NCBI GenBank assembly: GCA_016213825.1
Contig: JACQZP010000026.1
Span: forward strand, 1 to 64,000
DNA length: 64,000 nucleotides
Source of the DNA: Acetobacterium woodii
GTDB taxonomy: Bacteria > Bacillota > Clostridia > Eubacteriales > Eubacteriaceae
Direction: 5' to 3'
Shown here: in pieces, positions 26,256-35,131 of the stretch
How the letters are laid out: each line of letters opens with the position of its first letter
How positions within the stretch are numbered: the stretch's first letter is position 1
Made by a program: the position numbers and the translations under genes
Notes under the pieces: generated by a model
Told to the model about the DNA's origin: nothing
The model's database searches: none
What the model saw: the letters and a program-made list of their open reading frames with translations, nothing else

Positions 26256-27782
26256 TCATGATTGCATAATTTTAAAAGCCAGCAAAAGTGACAGTCGCAC
26301 ATCGGGATTGCTTAGATCCATTTGCAGGATGTCCTGAATTTTTTTGATCCTATAAGCAAAGGAACTGCGGTGCAGATAGGCTTTTCGGGTTGTTTCGGCC
26401 ACTGACATGTTGTTTTCCAGAAATATTTCTAAAAGTTCGGCGTAGTTTGTTTTTTTATTTTCATCATAGTGTATTAACCGAAGGAGACCTTCTGGGCAGA
26501 GTGCCTCAGGGATTTGTTTCTCCTGGCTTTTTTCTACCAGGTAAGATAATAGGTAATCTTCAAAGCGGTAAAAAAATAAATGCGGTTCCTTTTTATTGCC
26601 AATGGCGAGGGCCTGTTCGGCCTGTTTGTAATAGTAGAAAAGGTTTTTAAAATCAGCGAAGACAGATGAGATGCCGGCTTTAAAAGCGCATTTTTGTAAT
26701 TGTGGGATTAGAGTTGATAGGATCTCTTCCCGAGATGTTCGGGATTTTTTTAAGTTAAAAACAAAAATCAGCCGGTTTTGATAATCAATGAAACAATTGC
26801 TGAAATTATAAATTGAGATCTGAATGGCTAGGGTGTTCAGTGACGGATCATCTTTTTCATAAACAAGGGGCTCCAGGCTGACACAGAAAAAACCATCGTC
26901 GATGGCCCACTCATTTTCCTTTAAAACCGCGGTAATGATGTTTTCCGGAACCATTTTATGATCCAGAAGTTTTTTCATGATTTCGTCGAAGCCTTTGGGC
27001 TGGTTGATATTATTGATGTCCTTGCGGCGCATGCCGTTTAAAACCGCTTCGCCAAAGTATTTAATCAGGGCGTAATCCCGGTCGGTGATGGGAGAACCGA
27101 CTCCATCCACACAGATGCGAACGAGAGTAACGCCTTTAAGGCGAACATTGTAGCAGAGGGTCCGGTAGCTGTAAAAGTCACTGCTATAAATGACGGGATC
27201 GATGGCGTCGACAGTTTCAGTATAAACAGGATCTGCTTGAAGTTGCTTGATGTAATCAATACTCAAATAGGTATAATCGGAATCATCAAAATAATCAGGG
27301 GGTAGCTCATAATGGCGCTTGTTGATGATAAAAAACATGGTCATGAAATTTGGTTCCATCAGGGAAAAGGGTTTTTTGAAAATGGGTTCGGTAATCTTGC
27401 CGAGTTGTTTAATGGGGAGATTTTTCAGATTGATGTTCTGCATTTCTGTCTCCCACTGATAATAGGTCTGAAAAAGATCGGAAATACGGTCAAGAAGCTC
27501 CAGAACAGTCACTGGTTGCGTAGTATAAAGAAGGTTACAGCGGACTGTAAGCAGATAATCTGGCGGGGTGCCAATACAGATAAAGGATGGCACATGTTCA
27601 AAATCGAGGATATCTGGCAGCTTAGAAGCCTCGGTGATATAGATTTTATGTCCTTCCGGCGCTTTTTCATTTTTGTAGATTGTGGGAAATGAGAGGCGTC
27701 TTATTAAGCGGTCATCGGTAAAATAGCCCACACATTCCAAGTCTTTTAGATCTTCTCTTAATATCTGCAGATTTAATTCCAT
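26256..27782 (-). CDS. PucR-family transcriptional regulator 1
   Basis: A 508-residue regulator of the PucR/CdaR type. The last ~60 residues hold the family helix-turn-helix (TTRKAYLHRSSFAYRIKKI then NPDVRLSLLLAFKI). The N-terminal ~130 residues (starting MELNLQIL) are a PucR-type ligand domain, and the middle resembles the degenerate GGDEF-like part of such proteins. I place the start at 27782: AAGGTG is seven bases upstream, and paralogue 2 starts with the same MELNLQI. A 37-residue extension to 27893 would cross the shared promoter. The gene is divergent from an MttB-type methyltransferase. By analogy with PucR proteins it likely activates the neighbouring catabolic gene in response to its substrate (inference). 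Confidence 0.88.
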   Translation of the reverse strand: MELNLQILREDLKDLECVGYFTDDRLIRRLSFPTIYKNEKAPEGHKIYITEASKLPDILDFEHVPSFICIGTPPDYLLTVRCNLLYTTQPVTVLELLDRISDLFQTYYQWETEMQNINLKNLPIKQLGKITEPIFKKPFSLMEPNFMTMFFIINKRHYELPPDYFDDSDYTYLSIDYIKQLQADPVYTETVDAIDPVIYSSDFYSYRTLCYNVRLKGVTLVRICVDGVGSPITDRDYALIKYFGEAVLNGMRRKDINNINQPKGFDEIMKKLLDHKMVPENIITAVLKENEWAIDDGFFCVSLEPLVYEKDDPSLNTLAIQISIYNFSNCFIDYQNRLIFVFNLKKSRTSREEILSTLIPQLQKCAFKAGISSVFADFKNLFYYYKQAEQALAIGNKKEPHLFFYRFEDYLLSYLVEKSQEKQIPEALCPEGLLRLIHYDENKKTNYAELLEIFLENNMSVAETTRKAYLHRSSFAYRIKKIQDILQMDLSNPDVRLSLLLAFKIMQS

Positions 27783-27834
27783 CTTGTCACCTTTACCTTC
27801 ATTTTCATCAAAGTGCACGAAAATAATCTGAAAA

Positions 27835-27887
27835 TACGTGCATTCTGCAGTCTGACATCTTTTCATGATAGCTGATACAATCGTAAA
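27835..27887 (+). promoter_or_regulatory. Island promoter A, upstream of mttB-like gene
   Basis: The box TACGTGCATTCTGCAG (27835-27850) lies 40 bases upstream of the -10 region TGATACAATCGTAAA (27873-27887). The same two parts recur at sites B-E of this island at nearly the same spacing. The -35 is poor (TGACAT at best), as expected for an activated promoter. It lies between pucR1 and the methyltransferase gene. Confidence 0.7.
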
Positions 27888-27928
27888 TATCAAGAAAAGA
27901 TTGATCAGAAAAATAAAGGAGAGAAGAA

Positions 27929-29386
27929 ATGAATAATTTTAGAATGAATGCGACGGTTAATCAGAGTGCCCAGTTTAGAATGCTGAATGAGAACCAGTGT
28001 GAACAGATTATTGAAACGGTATATAAAGTCCTTGAGGTGACCGGATGCGATGTTCATCATGAGGGGGCGCGAAAACTTCTTCTGGATGCCGGTTGTAAGG
28101 TGGATGGTATTCAGGTTAAGGTTCCGTCCTATCTCATTAAAAAAGCTTTGACAACGGCACCAAAACAGATTACTATCTACGATCGGGAAGGCAATCCGGC
28201 CTTGGATTTGTCAGCCCGTAATGGCAAAACATATTTTGAAGCGGGTTTGTTAAATCTATATCGGATTGACAGCCGAACCGGAGAGCGCAGAGTCACAACC
28301 CGACAGGACGTGGCTGAGGCAGGACTGGTCATAGAAGCACTACCGAATATTGATGTGGCCAGCGGTCTGGCTTCAATCAGCGATTGCCCGGAGGGGATTG
28401 CTGAAGTCTATGAGGTGCGGACCTTATTAGAACATACGACCAAGCCAATCCAGCTATGGAATACCTGTAAAGAAAATTTCCTGGCCCAGGCAGAACTGTG
28501 TGCTGCAGCTGTTGGGGGAATGGATGAATTTATTGCAAAACCATTTGTCGTTGCCGGCAGTGCTTCCTTCCCGCTTCTTGGTCATGCCAAGGAAGATCTG
28601 GATAAGCTTCTTTGCATGTTCGAGATGGGAATTCCCAGCTGTTATGTTTCATCAGGGATTTTGGGCTTTTCAGCACCAATGACCATGGCAGGCGCATTGG
28701 TGACAACCTTAGCGGACACCTTAGTGGGGTTGCTGTTATCCCAATTAACAAAAGAAGGATGTCCCTTTATTGCCAGCAGTTACATTGATGTCATGGATAT
28801 GGGTTCGCTGGCATTTTGTATGAGCGCCCCCGAGTTTATTCAAGGAGGAGCAGCAGCGGCAGATGTATTCCGTTATCTGGATATTCCTTTTTCAGTTCAT
28901 GTGGCAGGAACCGATTCACCAACTTTTGATGAACAGGCCGCTTTTGATATTTCGGCTCAGGCATATACCGGTATTTTGGCAGGAGTTAATCTGGGGAACT
29001 TTATCGGCTTTATGGAGTCGGCCATGTCATCGTCACTGGCGGCCCTGGTTTATGCTGATGAAGCCATTGACTATATCCGTAAAATTCTGGGCGGCTTTGA
29101 GGTTAGTGGGGAAACTCTGGCTGAAGAGGTCATCCGGGAAGTTGAACCTGGTGGCAGCTTTTTAGGTGAGGAACATACGATTGAAAATCTGCGAACGCTT
29201 TGGGCACCCAAAAATTTTATTCGAACCAATTACGAAAACTGGGAAAAGGACGGCAAGAAAGATTACCAGACCCGAGCCAATGAAAAGGTTGTGGAGATTA
29301 TCGAACAGGGGATCCGAAAGCCATTAAAACCGGCAGTTCTGGCAAAAATGGATACAATCATTGAAGCGTTTGAAAAAAACAGATAA
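27929..29386 (+). CDS. MttB-like (non-pyrrolysine) corrinoid-dependent methyltransferase
   Basis: A 485-residue member of the trimethylamine methyltransferase (MttB/COG5598) superfamily, a TIM-barrel that moves a methyl group from a quaternary or methylated amine to a corrinoid protein. Unlike archaeal MttB it has no in-frame amber codon, so no pyrrolysine is used. Known relatives without it act on glycine betaine, proline betaine or carnitine; the substrate here is not predictable. Landmarks are the N-terminal CEQIIETVYKVLEVTGCDVHH and the C-terminal HTIENLRTLWAPKNF. The gene stands alone behind promoter A, with the nearest corrinoid gene at 31044. It must borrow a corrinoid protein from elsewhere. 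GGAGAGAAG precedes the ATG. Confidence 0.88.
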   Translation: MNNFRMNATVNQSAQFRMLNENQCEQIIETVYKVLEVTGCDVHHEGARKLLLDAGCKVDGIQVKVPSYLIKKALTTAPKQITIYDREGNPALDLSARNGKTYFEAGLLNLYRIDSRTGERRVTTRQDVAEAGLVIEALPNIDVASGLASISDCPEGIAEVYEVRTLLEHTTKPIQLWNTCKENFLAQAELCAAAVGGMDEFIAKPFVVAGSASFPLLGHAKEDLDKLLCMFEMGIPSCYVSSGILGFSAPMTMAGALVTTLADTLVGLLLSQLTKEGCPFIASSYIDVMDMGSLAFCMSAPEFIQGGAAAADVFRYLDIPFSVHVAGTDSPTFDEQAAFDISAQAYTGILAGVNLGNFIGFMESAMSSSLAALVYADEAIDYIRKILGGFEVSGETLAEEVIREVEPGGSFLGEEHTIENLRTLWAPKNFIRTNYENWEKDGKKDYQTRANEKVVEIIEQGIRKPLKPAVLAKMDTIIEAFEKNR

Positions 29387-29458
29387 ACCGATAATTTTAG
29401 TCTAATACAGAAATTCAATTGGGGGTAGGTTACATTTAGGAGTCCTGACAGATCTGAC

Positions 29459-29495
29459 AGAATTACTCAAACTTGATTATAGTTTGAGTAATTCT
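29459..29495. repeat. Perfect 15-bp inverted repeat before tetR fragment
   Basis: AGAATTACTCAAACT (29459-29473) and AGTTTGAGTAATTCT (29481-29495) are exact reverse complements around a 7-base loop. There is no T-run, so it is a weak terminator for the mttB-like gene at best. Lying 20 bases before the tetR fragment it may equally be a TetR operator. Confidence 0.7.
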
Positions 29496-29515
29496 AAATA
29501 TTTCAGGGGGCTAAC

Positions 29516-29749
29516 ATGGCTTTATATAACGGGCAGGATACAAAAGATAAAATTCTCATCAGTGAACGTCATTTATTTTATGAAAAAGGATATGAACAGA
29601 TAATATTTAAAGATATTGCAAGTCATGCAGAAATTAATCAGGGCTCGATTTACTACCATTTCAAGATAAAAAGCAATCTTGGCAAAACCATTTATCAGGA
29701 AATCGCCAAAGAGAATCTGCAAATTGCCGAAAACTCTTTAACTTTTTGA
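29516..29749 (+). pseudogene. Truncated TetR-family regulator
   Basis: A 77-residue protein that covers only the TetR DNA-binding domain: ISERHLFYEKGYEQIIFKDIASHAEINQGSIYYHFK is the classic helix-turn-helix with the YYHF end. A full TetR has about 190 residues with a ligand domain; here the frame stops right after the first helices. A short frame at 29751-29861 (36 residues) may be a frameshifted remnant of the tail. GGGGGC precedes the ATG. It belongs to the decayed stretch 29.5-30.9 kb. It might still bind DNA as a domain, but the lack of a ligand and dimer domain argues for a pseudogene. Confidence 0.7.
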
Positions 29750-29895
29750 GATGGATAAAAGCATTTTGAATGAGACCGATGAACAGGTTCAGAGTTGTTT
29801 TCATCAACTTGAATTAAAAAACCAAGGCTTTCACGTCACTGCTGAATTAAATAAAAACTAAGCTCACACGTGGGGCAGTATTATTTCATATCGAG

Positions 29896-29936
29896 ACAGC
29901 TTCAAAACGAAAAGTGTTTTGAAGCTGTTTTTTTTA
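29896..29936 (+). terminator. Strong terminator after tetR remnant
   Basis: ACAGCTTCAAAAC (29896-29908) pairs with GTTTTGAAGCTGT (29916-29928), followed by a T-run of about eight. Confidence 0.9.
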
Positions 29937-29974
29937 ATGCCACGAAAAATGTAAAAGTGGTACCGCCACTGAAG

Positions 29975-30078
29975 TTGTCAATTGATTTAGACTTAATAAC
30001 GAAAAAATAGTGCGATGTAAACTGTTTGATTTAGACGCAAACAGTACTATTAAATAAATCTACTAAAATAGTTGACAA
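29975..30078. mobile_element. Possible insertion-sequence end remnant (IS21-like terminal repeats)
   Basis: TTGTCAATTGATTTAGA at 29975 and the inverted TCTACTAAAATAGTTGACAA ending at 30078 frame about 104 bp. Inside, TGATTTAGAC occurs twice in direct orientation (29983-29992 and 30027-30036), and CTGTTTG/CAAACAG pair within AATAGT/ACTATT. Repeated terminal motifs of this kind recall IS21-family ends, but no transposase is present. It is probably a non-autonomous or left-over end. Confidence 0.45.
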
Positions 30079-30099
30079 TTTTGTTTGCGACGGTTGGTA

Positions 30100-30131
30100 T
30101 TTATTTATAACTTACTTAAGTTATAAATAAA
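30100..30131. repeat. 14-bp perfect palindrome
   Basis: TTTATTTATAACTT (30100-30113) and AAGTTATAAATAAA (30118-30131) face each other around ACTT. A TTGACA lies at 30072. It could be an operator at a dead promoter or a small structural repeat. No functional gene follows within 100 bases. Confidence 0.5.
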
Positions 30132-30256
30132 ACAAGCTGTGACTTATAGAAGCTGCATCTCGTACATATTAGTATTTTGGAGGATAACATGAACAATTAA
30201 AAAACAAATTTTATCAACAAACAAAGTATACAATTCAAGATCTTGAATGAGGGTAA

Positions 30257-30400
30257 ATGCAGAGATCAATTACCACTACTACCAATATTATCAATCGGAT
30301 TCCGGATGTCATTGATGCAGAATCGGGGTACTTAAATGTGGTTGATATGCCGCTGCCTCATTTCAGAGGAACTACTTTTTCAAAGAAATATACAGACTGA
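30257..30400 (+). pseudogene. C-terminal fragment resembling a diaminopentanoate dehydrogenase / dihydrodipicolinate reductase-like protein
   Basis: A 47-residue frame contains NIINRIPDVIDAESGYLNV followed by MPLPH, which matches the pattern of the C-terminus of 2,4-diaminopentanoate dehydrogenase and related dihydrodipicolinate reductase-like proteins (arrangement IP.V..A.PG......LP.P). A stop codon lies directly before the first Met in frame, and nothing upstream restores the rest of the protein. It is a gene remnant. The assignment rests on a short segment and is tentative. Confidence 0.45.
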
Positions 30401-30445
30401 TTGATAGCACGCAAACTAGCGTGATACCGGTTTAAAATTCGATCG

Positions 30446-30712
30446 TTAGAATTTTGAACCAGTATTGTAAATTGGAGCGGTATAACCAATTTGTTTGGCA
30501 GTTTTTGATAAATTGAAATTATTCTCAACCAGTGCTTGTACAATTGCTTGTTTTTCAAATTGACAAAGTTGTTCTTTGAGGTTGCCTGGAGCAGCAAAGT
30601 CAATCCATTTGCTATCCAAATTGTTTTTAACAGTCTGTTCTGTTACGTATGAGAATAAGTTTCCCCAAAAATCGGGTAATACCGATGAAGACAAAAGAAG
30701 GGCGTTTTTCAA
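30446..30712 (-). pseudogene. Remnant of a sigma-54-dependent (Fis-type HTH) regulator
   Basis: An 88-residue frame that ends in NLKEQLCQFEKQAIVQALVE followed by NNFNLSKTAKQIG, the C-terminal Fis-type helix-turn-helix of NtrC-family activators. Such domains follow an AAA+ GAFTGA domain, which is absent here. The frame carries no ribosome binding site that I can see. Together with the dehydrogenase-like fragment on the other strand it suggests a lost amino-acid catabolic locus. No -24/-12 promoter was found nearby. Confidence 0.55.
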
Positions 30713-30780
30713 GCTTGAGTTCAGGGGCTAACTAAGACAGATCTCAACAATGTATAATCAACTGGCATCGAGGTAGGCAT

Positions 30781-30896
30781 CATGATTGTAAAGCACCAGG
30801 TGAGTGAGTCGTCTAGTCTAGGCGATCGTGCTTAATTAATCCGTTAAAATTGAGATTTCTCTGATCTTCATTAATAATTTGCAAGTTGAGTTCCAT
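30781..30896 (-). pseudogene. 5' remnant of a fourth pucR gene
   Basis: Reading from ATG 30896 on the minus strand gives [17 protein letters not shown], then a stop about 27 codons in. The first seven residues are those of PucR proteins 1 and 2 (MELNLQI), and GLIKHDRL aligns with the next conserved stretch. Translation stops at TAG and the frame then carries THSPGAL, which resembles the following family segment ([11 protein letters not shown]). It sits in the same place relative to promoter B as pucR2 does to promoter C. It is therefore the decayed start of the regulator that once faced the corrinoid gene at 31044. Confidence 0.8.
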
Positions 30897-30940
30897 TTTT
30901 CTCCAATGTCATTCGTTATAATATATGAAAAAAAATAAAA

Positions 30941-30994
30941 TATTCCTCTATTTTGAAGCTTAGTTTTGAACATCAAACCTGATAAAATCGTAAA
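30941..30994 (+). promoter_or_regulatory. Island promoter B, upstream of corrinoid gene 1
   Basis: The box TATTCCTCTATTTTGAAG (30941-30958) lies 40 bases upstream of GATAAAATCGTAAA (30981-30994). Promoter C has nearly the same sequence. The pucR remnant faces it from the other side. Confidence 0.72.
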
Positions 30995-31043
30995 CATCAA
31001 TAAAAAATTATTTTGAAAGAACAGCGAAGGTGGTAGTAGAAAA

Positions 31044-31673
31044 ATGTCAAGCATTGAAGAAATAAAAGTGTTGGTAGAAACAGGGAAGTCGAAAAAAGTG
31101 GCGGCAGCTGTTCAGGAAGCATTAAACGACGGTGAAAAAGCCCAGGATATTCTGGATGCCATGATTGCCTCGATGGGGGTGGTAGGAGATAAGTTCTCAT
31201 CCGCTGAAATATTTGTACCGGAAATGTTAATTGCGGCCAAATCGATGTCAAAAGGGGTTGAGGTGCTCAAACCAATCATGGCGGGTGAAAACTCAAACTT
31301 CCTGGGCACTTGTATCATGGGAACAGTTGCCGGAGATCTTCACGATATCGGTAAAAACCTGGTGGTCATGATGCTTGAAAGTGCCGGGTTTGATATGGTC
31401 GATCTGGGCGTGGATGTACCGGCAGAAAAATTTGTGGAAGCGATTAAAGAAAATGATAACGTGGTACTAGTGGCTTGCTCCGGTCTTTTAACAACCACCA
31501 TGCCGGCCTTGAAAGAAGCGGTGCAAACCATTAAAACAGCTTATCCAGAAATGAAAGTAATTGTTGGCGGTGCACCAGTTACTCAGGAATACGCCAATGA
31601 AATCGGTGCTGATGGTTATGCGCCGGATGCTGGAAGCTCGGCATCAAAAGCAAAAGAATTAATCGGTGCTTAG
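31044..31673 (+). CDS. Methyltransferase corrinoid protein 1 (MtaC/MttC-like)
   Basis: A 209-residue corrinoid protein that carries the methyl group between two methyltransferases. The N-terminal helical cap (residues 1-85) is followed by a B12-binding Rossmann domain. The base-off signature is DLHDIG (Asp98, His100, Gly103), where His coordinates cobalt, followed by CSGLL near 145-149 and VGGAP near 174-178. By my count it differs from corrinoid protein 2 at 25 and from corrinoid protein 3 at 20 of 209 positions. The UroD-type methyltransferase follows 50 bases later. It presumably needs a reductive activator encoded outside the window. Confidence 0.93.
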   Translation: MSSIEEIKVLVETGKSKKVAAAVQEALNDGEKAQDILDAMIASMGVVGDKFSSAEIFVPEMLIAAKSMSKGVEVLKPIMAGENSNFLGTCIMGTVAGDLHDIGKNLVVMMLESAGFDMVDLGVDVPAEKFVEAIKENDNVVLVACSGLLTTTMPALKEAVQTIKTAYPEMKVIVGGAPVTQEYANEIGADGYAPDAGSSASKAKELIGA

Positions 31674-31723
31674 GGTTTTGAGTATTTTTTGAAAAAATTT
31701 TAGATTAAGGAAGGATAATTTAT

Positions 31724-32779
31724 ATGGCAAAGATAAATTTTGATGAAAAAGAGCTACAGGGACAAGGCATGTATGCGTTTGAAGGAACATGGTACGGGGC
31801 ACCGTATGGGCCGATTGAACAGTTATCACCACCAATTTCACCGGTAGAGAATTTTAAAAGCTGTTTAGCAGGAGAGGCGTACGAATGGATGCCAGACTGC
31901 TCTTGTGATTTGGTGGATATCACGCCACACTGCATTCCTGATGTTGATGCCAGTGATTACGAAGGTGGAATTGATACCTTTGGTGTAAAATGGGTGGCTC
32001 TTGAGAACGGCCTACCGGCAATGGTAGAGCCAGGTAAACCGGTATTAAAAGATATTTCAGATTGGAAAAATTTGGCTTGGCCGGATGTGGCTTCATGGGA
32101 TTGGGAGGCCTGTGGGAAACGCTATCAGGAGAAAATAGGTGATGGACGGATCAAAAGAGGGATTATGTTATCAAGCTATTTTGAACGACTGATTTCGCTA
32201 ATGGACTTTGAAGGGGCTGCTATGGCATTGGTTGAAGATCCCGAGGAGGTTGAGGAATTTTTTGATAAGTTGACCGACTATCATCTGGAAGTTGTTAATC
32301 ATTATAAAAAATACTTCGATGTTGATGTGATCATGGCTCATGATGACTGGGCAGCGCAACGCTCACCATTTTTCTCGATCAATACCGTCAGAACGCTACT
32401 AGTACCGCAATATAAACGTTTTGTCCAGCATTGTCATGATCTTGGCATATATTTTACACTTCACAGTTGCGGGAACGGAAAAATTCTCGCCCCGACCATG
32501 ATTGAAGCGGGCGTGGATTTCTGGCAGTTGCAGGAAAACGCAATGGATCTTGAAGAAGTGGTATCTTTGTATGGAGATACGATTGGCTTAGAATCCTACT
32601 TTGAAGTGCCGGCAGATGATACCGAAGCGAAAGCGTTTATCATAAATAAAATTCAAATCATGTCAAAAGCTAAAAAACCAATGATTTCATTCTTTGATTT
32701 GCAGGAAAGTCGGAGTTTTGATGTCCGTCGTTTTGTATATGAACAACAAAGAAAAGCGGCTTTGGCAAAAACAAATTAA
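31724..32779 (+). CDS. UroD-fold corrinoid methyltransferase 1
   Basis: A 351-residue protein of the uroporphyrinogen decarboxylase superfamily in its methyltransferase branch (MtaA/MtbA and O-demethylase MT I relatives). It would move a methyl group between a substrate and the upstream corrinoid protein. The zinc-type motif reads LHSCGNG (His-x-Cys, near residue 246), as in thiol or methyl-group activating members. The N-terminal extension MAKINFDEKELQGQGMYAF is shared with a 32-codon fragment at 43845. It is longer than the other two UroD proteins here (326 and 328). Substrate unknown; methoxylated aromatic or methylated amine is possible. Confidence 0.85.
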   Translation: MAKINFDEKELQGQGMYAFEGTWYGAPYGPIEQLSPPISPVENFKSCLAGEAYEWMPDCSCDLVDITPHCIPDVDASDYEGGIDTFGVKWVALENGLPAMVEPGKPVLKDISDWKNLAWPDVASWDWEACGKRYQEKIGDGRIKRGIMLSSYFERLISLMDFEGAAMALVEDPEEVEEFFDKLTDYHLEVVNHYKKYFDVDVIMAHDDWAAQRSPFFSINTVRTLLVPQYKRFVQHCHDLGIYFTLHSCGNGKILAPTMIEAGVDFWQLQENAMDLEEVVSLYGDTIGLESYFEVPADDTEAKAFIINKIQIMSKAKKPMISFFDLQESRSFDVRRFVYEQQRKAALAKTN

Positions 32780-32806
32780 TTCAAACTGACAAAAAAATAA
32801 CAGAAT

Positions 32807-32840
32807 GATGATCAGGAAATAGCTTTCTGGTCATTTTTTC
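32807..32840 (+). terminator. Terminator between UroD 1 and the chemoreceptor gene
   Basis: TGATCAGGAAA (32809-32819) pairs with TTTCTGGTCA (32824-32833) with a bulge, followed by TTTTTT. It would reduce read-through from the methyltransferase genes into the chemoreceptor. Confidence 0.7.
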
Positions 32841-32869
32841 GTGAAAATTTTAAAATGAGGAGCAAAAAT

Positions 32870-35131
32870 GTGGAAAGAAACAAAAATTTTGTATCAGGGA
32901 TGATTTTATCTTTAGGGGTTCCAGCTGTTTTGATTTACTTGGTGGTGGGAATTGTCTGTGGCCTTGTCGTCAATCAAAATGAGGTGGAGCAATCCTTGAC
33001 TGGTCAAATGAATTTTGAACTGTTAATGATATTTGGCATGGGTTTGGTAGTAATGATTGGGGTTAGTTACTATTCTATAAAGAAAAAAGAGAAAACGTTT
33101 GCTGCTGATGCTATAAAAGATCAGGCATTAACCGAAATGTTGGATTGTTATACGCTGTTTGCTAAAAAGATAGTTGAAGGTGATCATGCTGATGTGCATG
33201 AGACAACTTTTGGTGGAGAAGTCAAGAATGAGCTTGAACAATACCTGAAGCAAATTCTCAATTCCCAGAAGCATACTCAAAACGAACTTAAGTGGATTTT
33301 AGAGAAGACAAACACAGGAGCGTTTGATCAGCAGATTGAAGCGATTGAATGCACAAAAAGTGGACAGAAGCTTGTGCAACTGATTAATCAGATCCTTGCA
33401 AACGCAGCTGAGAAAATATTCTGGTATGAATCTACTCTGGACGCGATTCCCTATCCCATCCATATTCTGGATTTAAATGGGATTGAGCTTCATATGAATA
33501 CTGCTTTAGAAATTTATCTAGCAGATATCGGACAATACCCTAATCGTGAAGCAGCGTATGGGTATAAAAGCTGTGAGGCAAAACTGGAACAGTGTAATTC
33601 ACCAGAGTGCCCGGATGATTGCAGTGTTAAACGGCTATTGGCAGACGATCTGACGGAAACGAATTTTTTCTTTGAGGGCATGTATGGCAAAATGAACACC
33701 GCTTACCTAAAAAACAAGCAGGGTAAAAATGTTGGAATTGTTGAGATCAGTGCCGATATCACTCCAACGATGAGTGTGAACGACTATACTCAGAATGAAA
33801 TTACCCGCCTGAGAAAAAACCTGTCTCGCTTAGCAGAAGGAAATTTGGATTTCGATTTGGAAATCGCACGGGGGAATGATTATACATCAGAAGTCTATGA
33901 GCATTTTACAGCAATTGGCAGGAGCCTGGGAGCGGTGAAGAAATCAATTGATAATCTGATTGAAGATAGCACGATGCTGACAAATTCAGTGCTAAAAGGT
34001 GATTTCAGTGCAAGGGTTGATGAAGAACAATTCTGTGGTTCCTGGAAAGCACTGATTGATGGAATGAACCAAATGCTGGCGGTAATTGCAAGTCCAATTT
34101 TAGAAGTTGCAACAGTTATGGACGCGATTGCAAAAGGTAATCTGGAAAAATCAGTCAATGGGTTATATGAAGGGGAGTTTGAAAAACTCAAGGGATCCGT
34201 CAACAATACAACCTTGAATCTGAAACGGGTGATGGCAGAAATTACGAGAGTGACCGGAAAAATGGAAAAAGGTGATCTGAATATACCGACAATAAATATG
34301 TTTCAGGGAGGCTTTTCCGATATCTCACTGGCATTGAATCAGATTATTGACACCCTGAACACGTTAATGAATGATGTGAATATTGCCGCGCAACAGGTGG
34401 CAATCGGATCGAATCAGGTTTCCGAGAGCAGTCAGTCATTGGCTCAAGGATCTACTGAACAGGCAAGCTCCATTGAAGAGCTCACGGCATCGATTATTGA
34501 AATCGCCGAGCAGACGAAACATAACGCAATCAATGCCAATGCAGCAAAAGAACGGGTTTTACTGGTAAGGGAACAGGCTGAAAATGGTAATTATAAAATG
34601 GCAGAAATGCAGGATTCGATGACGAAAATCAATCAGTCATCAAAAGATATTTCCAGAATTATCAAAGTTATTGATGAAATTGCCTTTCAGACAAATATTC
34701 TGGCCCTAAATGCGGCGGTGGAAGCAGCTAGGGCCGGGCAGCATGGTAAGGGCTTTGCTGTAGTTGCCGAAGAAGTGCGGACCTTGGCAGCACGAAGTGC
34801 CGAGGCTGCCAAGGAAACAACGGTTTTAATCGAAGGTTCCATTGAAAATGTCAAAGGGGGCACAAAAATCGCGAATGAAACAGCCACTGCATTGACAGAA
34901 ATTGTCAATGAAATAATCACCATTACAGATTTCATGGAAAACATTGCCGAGGCATCCAGCGAACAGGCCACTGGGATCGCCCAGATTAATACCGGGATTG
35001 AAATGGTTGGACAAGTTGTCCAACAGAATTCAGCCACTGCGGAACAATCTGCCGCCGCCAGCGAGGAATTGTCGGGACAGGCAGCGGTTTTACAGGAAAT
35101 GATCGGTCAGTTTGAGCTGCGGGAGATTTAA
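32870..35131 (+). CDS. Methyl-accepting chemotaxis protein with PAS-like sensory domain
   Basis: A receptor of about 753 residues. Two membrane segments at the N-terminus (about 10-32 and 45-65) are separated by a short loop. A cytoplasmic PAS-like region (about 180-290, including [12 protein letters not shown]) follows, with a Cys-rich stretch (C-x8-C-x4-C, then CPDDC). Repeats of HAMP-like segments ([24 protein letters not shown]) lead to the signalling hairpin with [20 protein letters not shown] near residue 608. I favour GTG at 32870 as start, because AGGAG lies seven bases upstream; the ATG at 32855 is in frame but has no such site. Placement behind a corrinoid/UroD pair suggests it steers cells to the same substrate. 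The stop overlaps pucR2 by four bases, tail to tail. Confidence 0.9.
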   Translation: MERNKNFVSGMILSLGVPAVLIYLVVGIVCGLVVNQNEVEQSLTGQMNFELLMIFGMGLVVMIGVSYYSIKKKEKTFAADAIKDQALTEMLDCYTLFAKKIVEGDHADVHETTFGGEVKNELEQYLKQILNSQKHTQNELKWILEKTNTGAFDQQIEAIECTKSGQKLVQLINQILANAAEKIFWYESTLDAIPYPIHILDLNGIELHMNTALEIYLADIGQYPNREAAYGYKSCEAKLEQCNSPECPDDCSVKRLLADDLTETNFFFEGMYGKMNTAYLKNKQGKNVGIVEISADITPTMSVNDYTQNEITRLRKNLSRLAEGNLDFDLEIARGNDYTSEVYEHFTAIGRSLGAVKKSIDNLIEDSTMLTNSVLKGDFSARVDEEQFCGSWKALIDGMNQMLAVIASPILEVATVMDAIAKGNLEKSVNGLYEGEFEKLKGSVNNTTLNLKRVMAEITRVTGKMEKGDLNIPTINMFQGGFSDISLALNQIIDTLNTLMNDVNIAAQQVAIGSNQVSESSQSLAQGSTEQASSIEELTASIIEIAEQTKHNAINANAAKERVLLVREQAENGNYKMAEMQDSMTKINQSSKDISRIIKVIDEIAFQTNILALNAAVEAARAGQHGKGFAVVAEEVRTLAARSAEAAKETTVLIEGSIENVKGGTKIANETATALTEIVNEIITITDFMENIAEASSEQATGIAQINTGIEMVGQVVQQNSATAEQSAAASEELSGQAAVLQEMIGQFELREI

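Noticed and set aside
27783-27893. 37-residue N-terminal extension of PucR 1
   Set aside because: It crosses promoter A; the paralogue starts at the same MELNLQI, and AAGGTG lies before that ATG.
29950-29972. T-box-like string AAAGTGGTACCGCCAC
   Set aside because: It resembles the antiterminator TGG.ACCGC, but no specifier stem, no terminator in the right place and no aminoacyl-tRNA or amino-acid gene follows; IS-end DNA is more likely.
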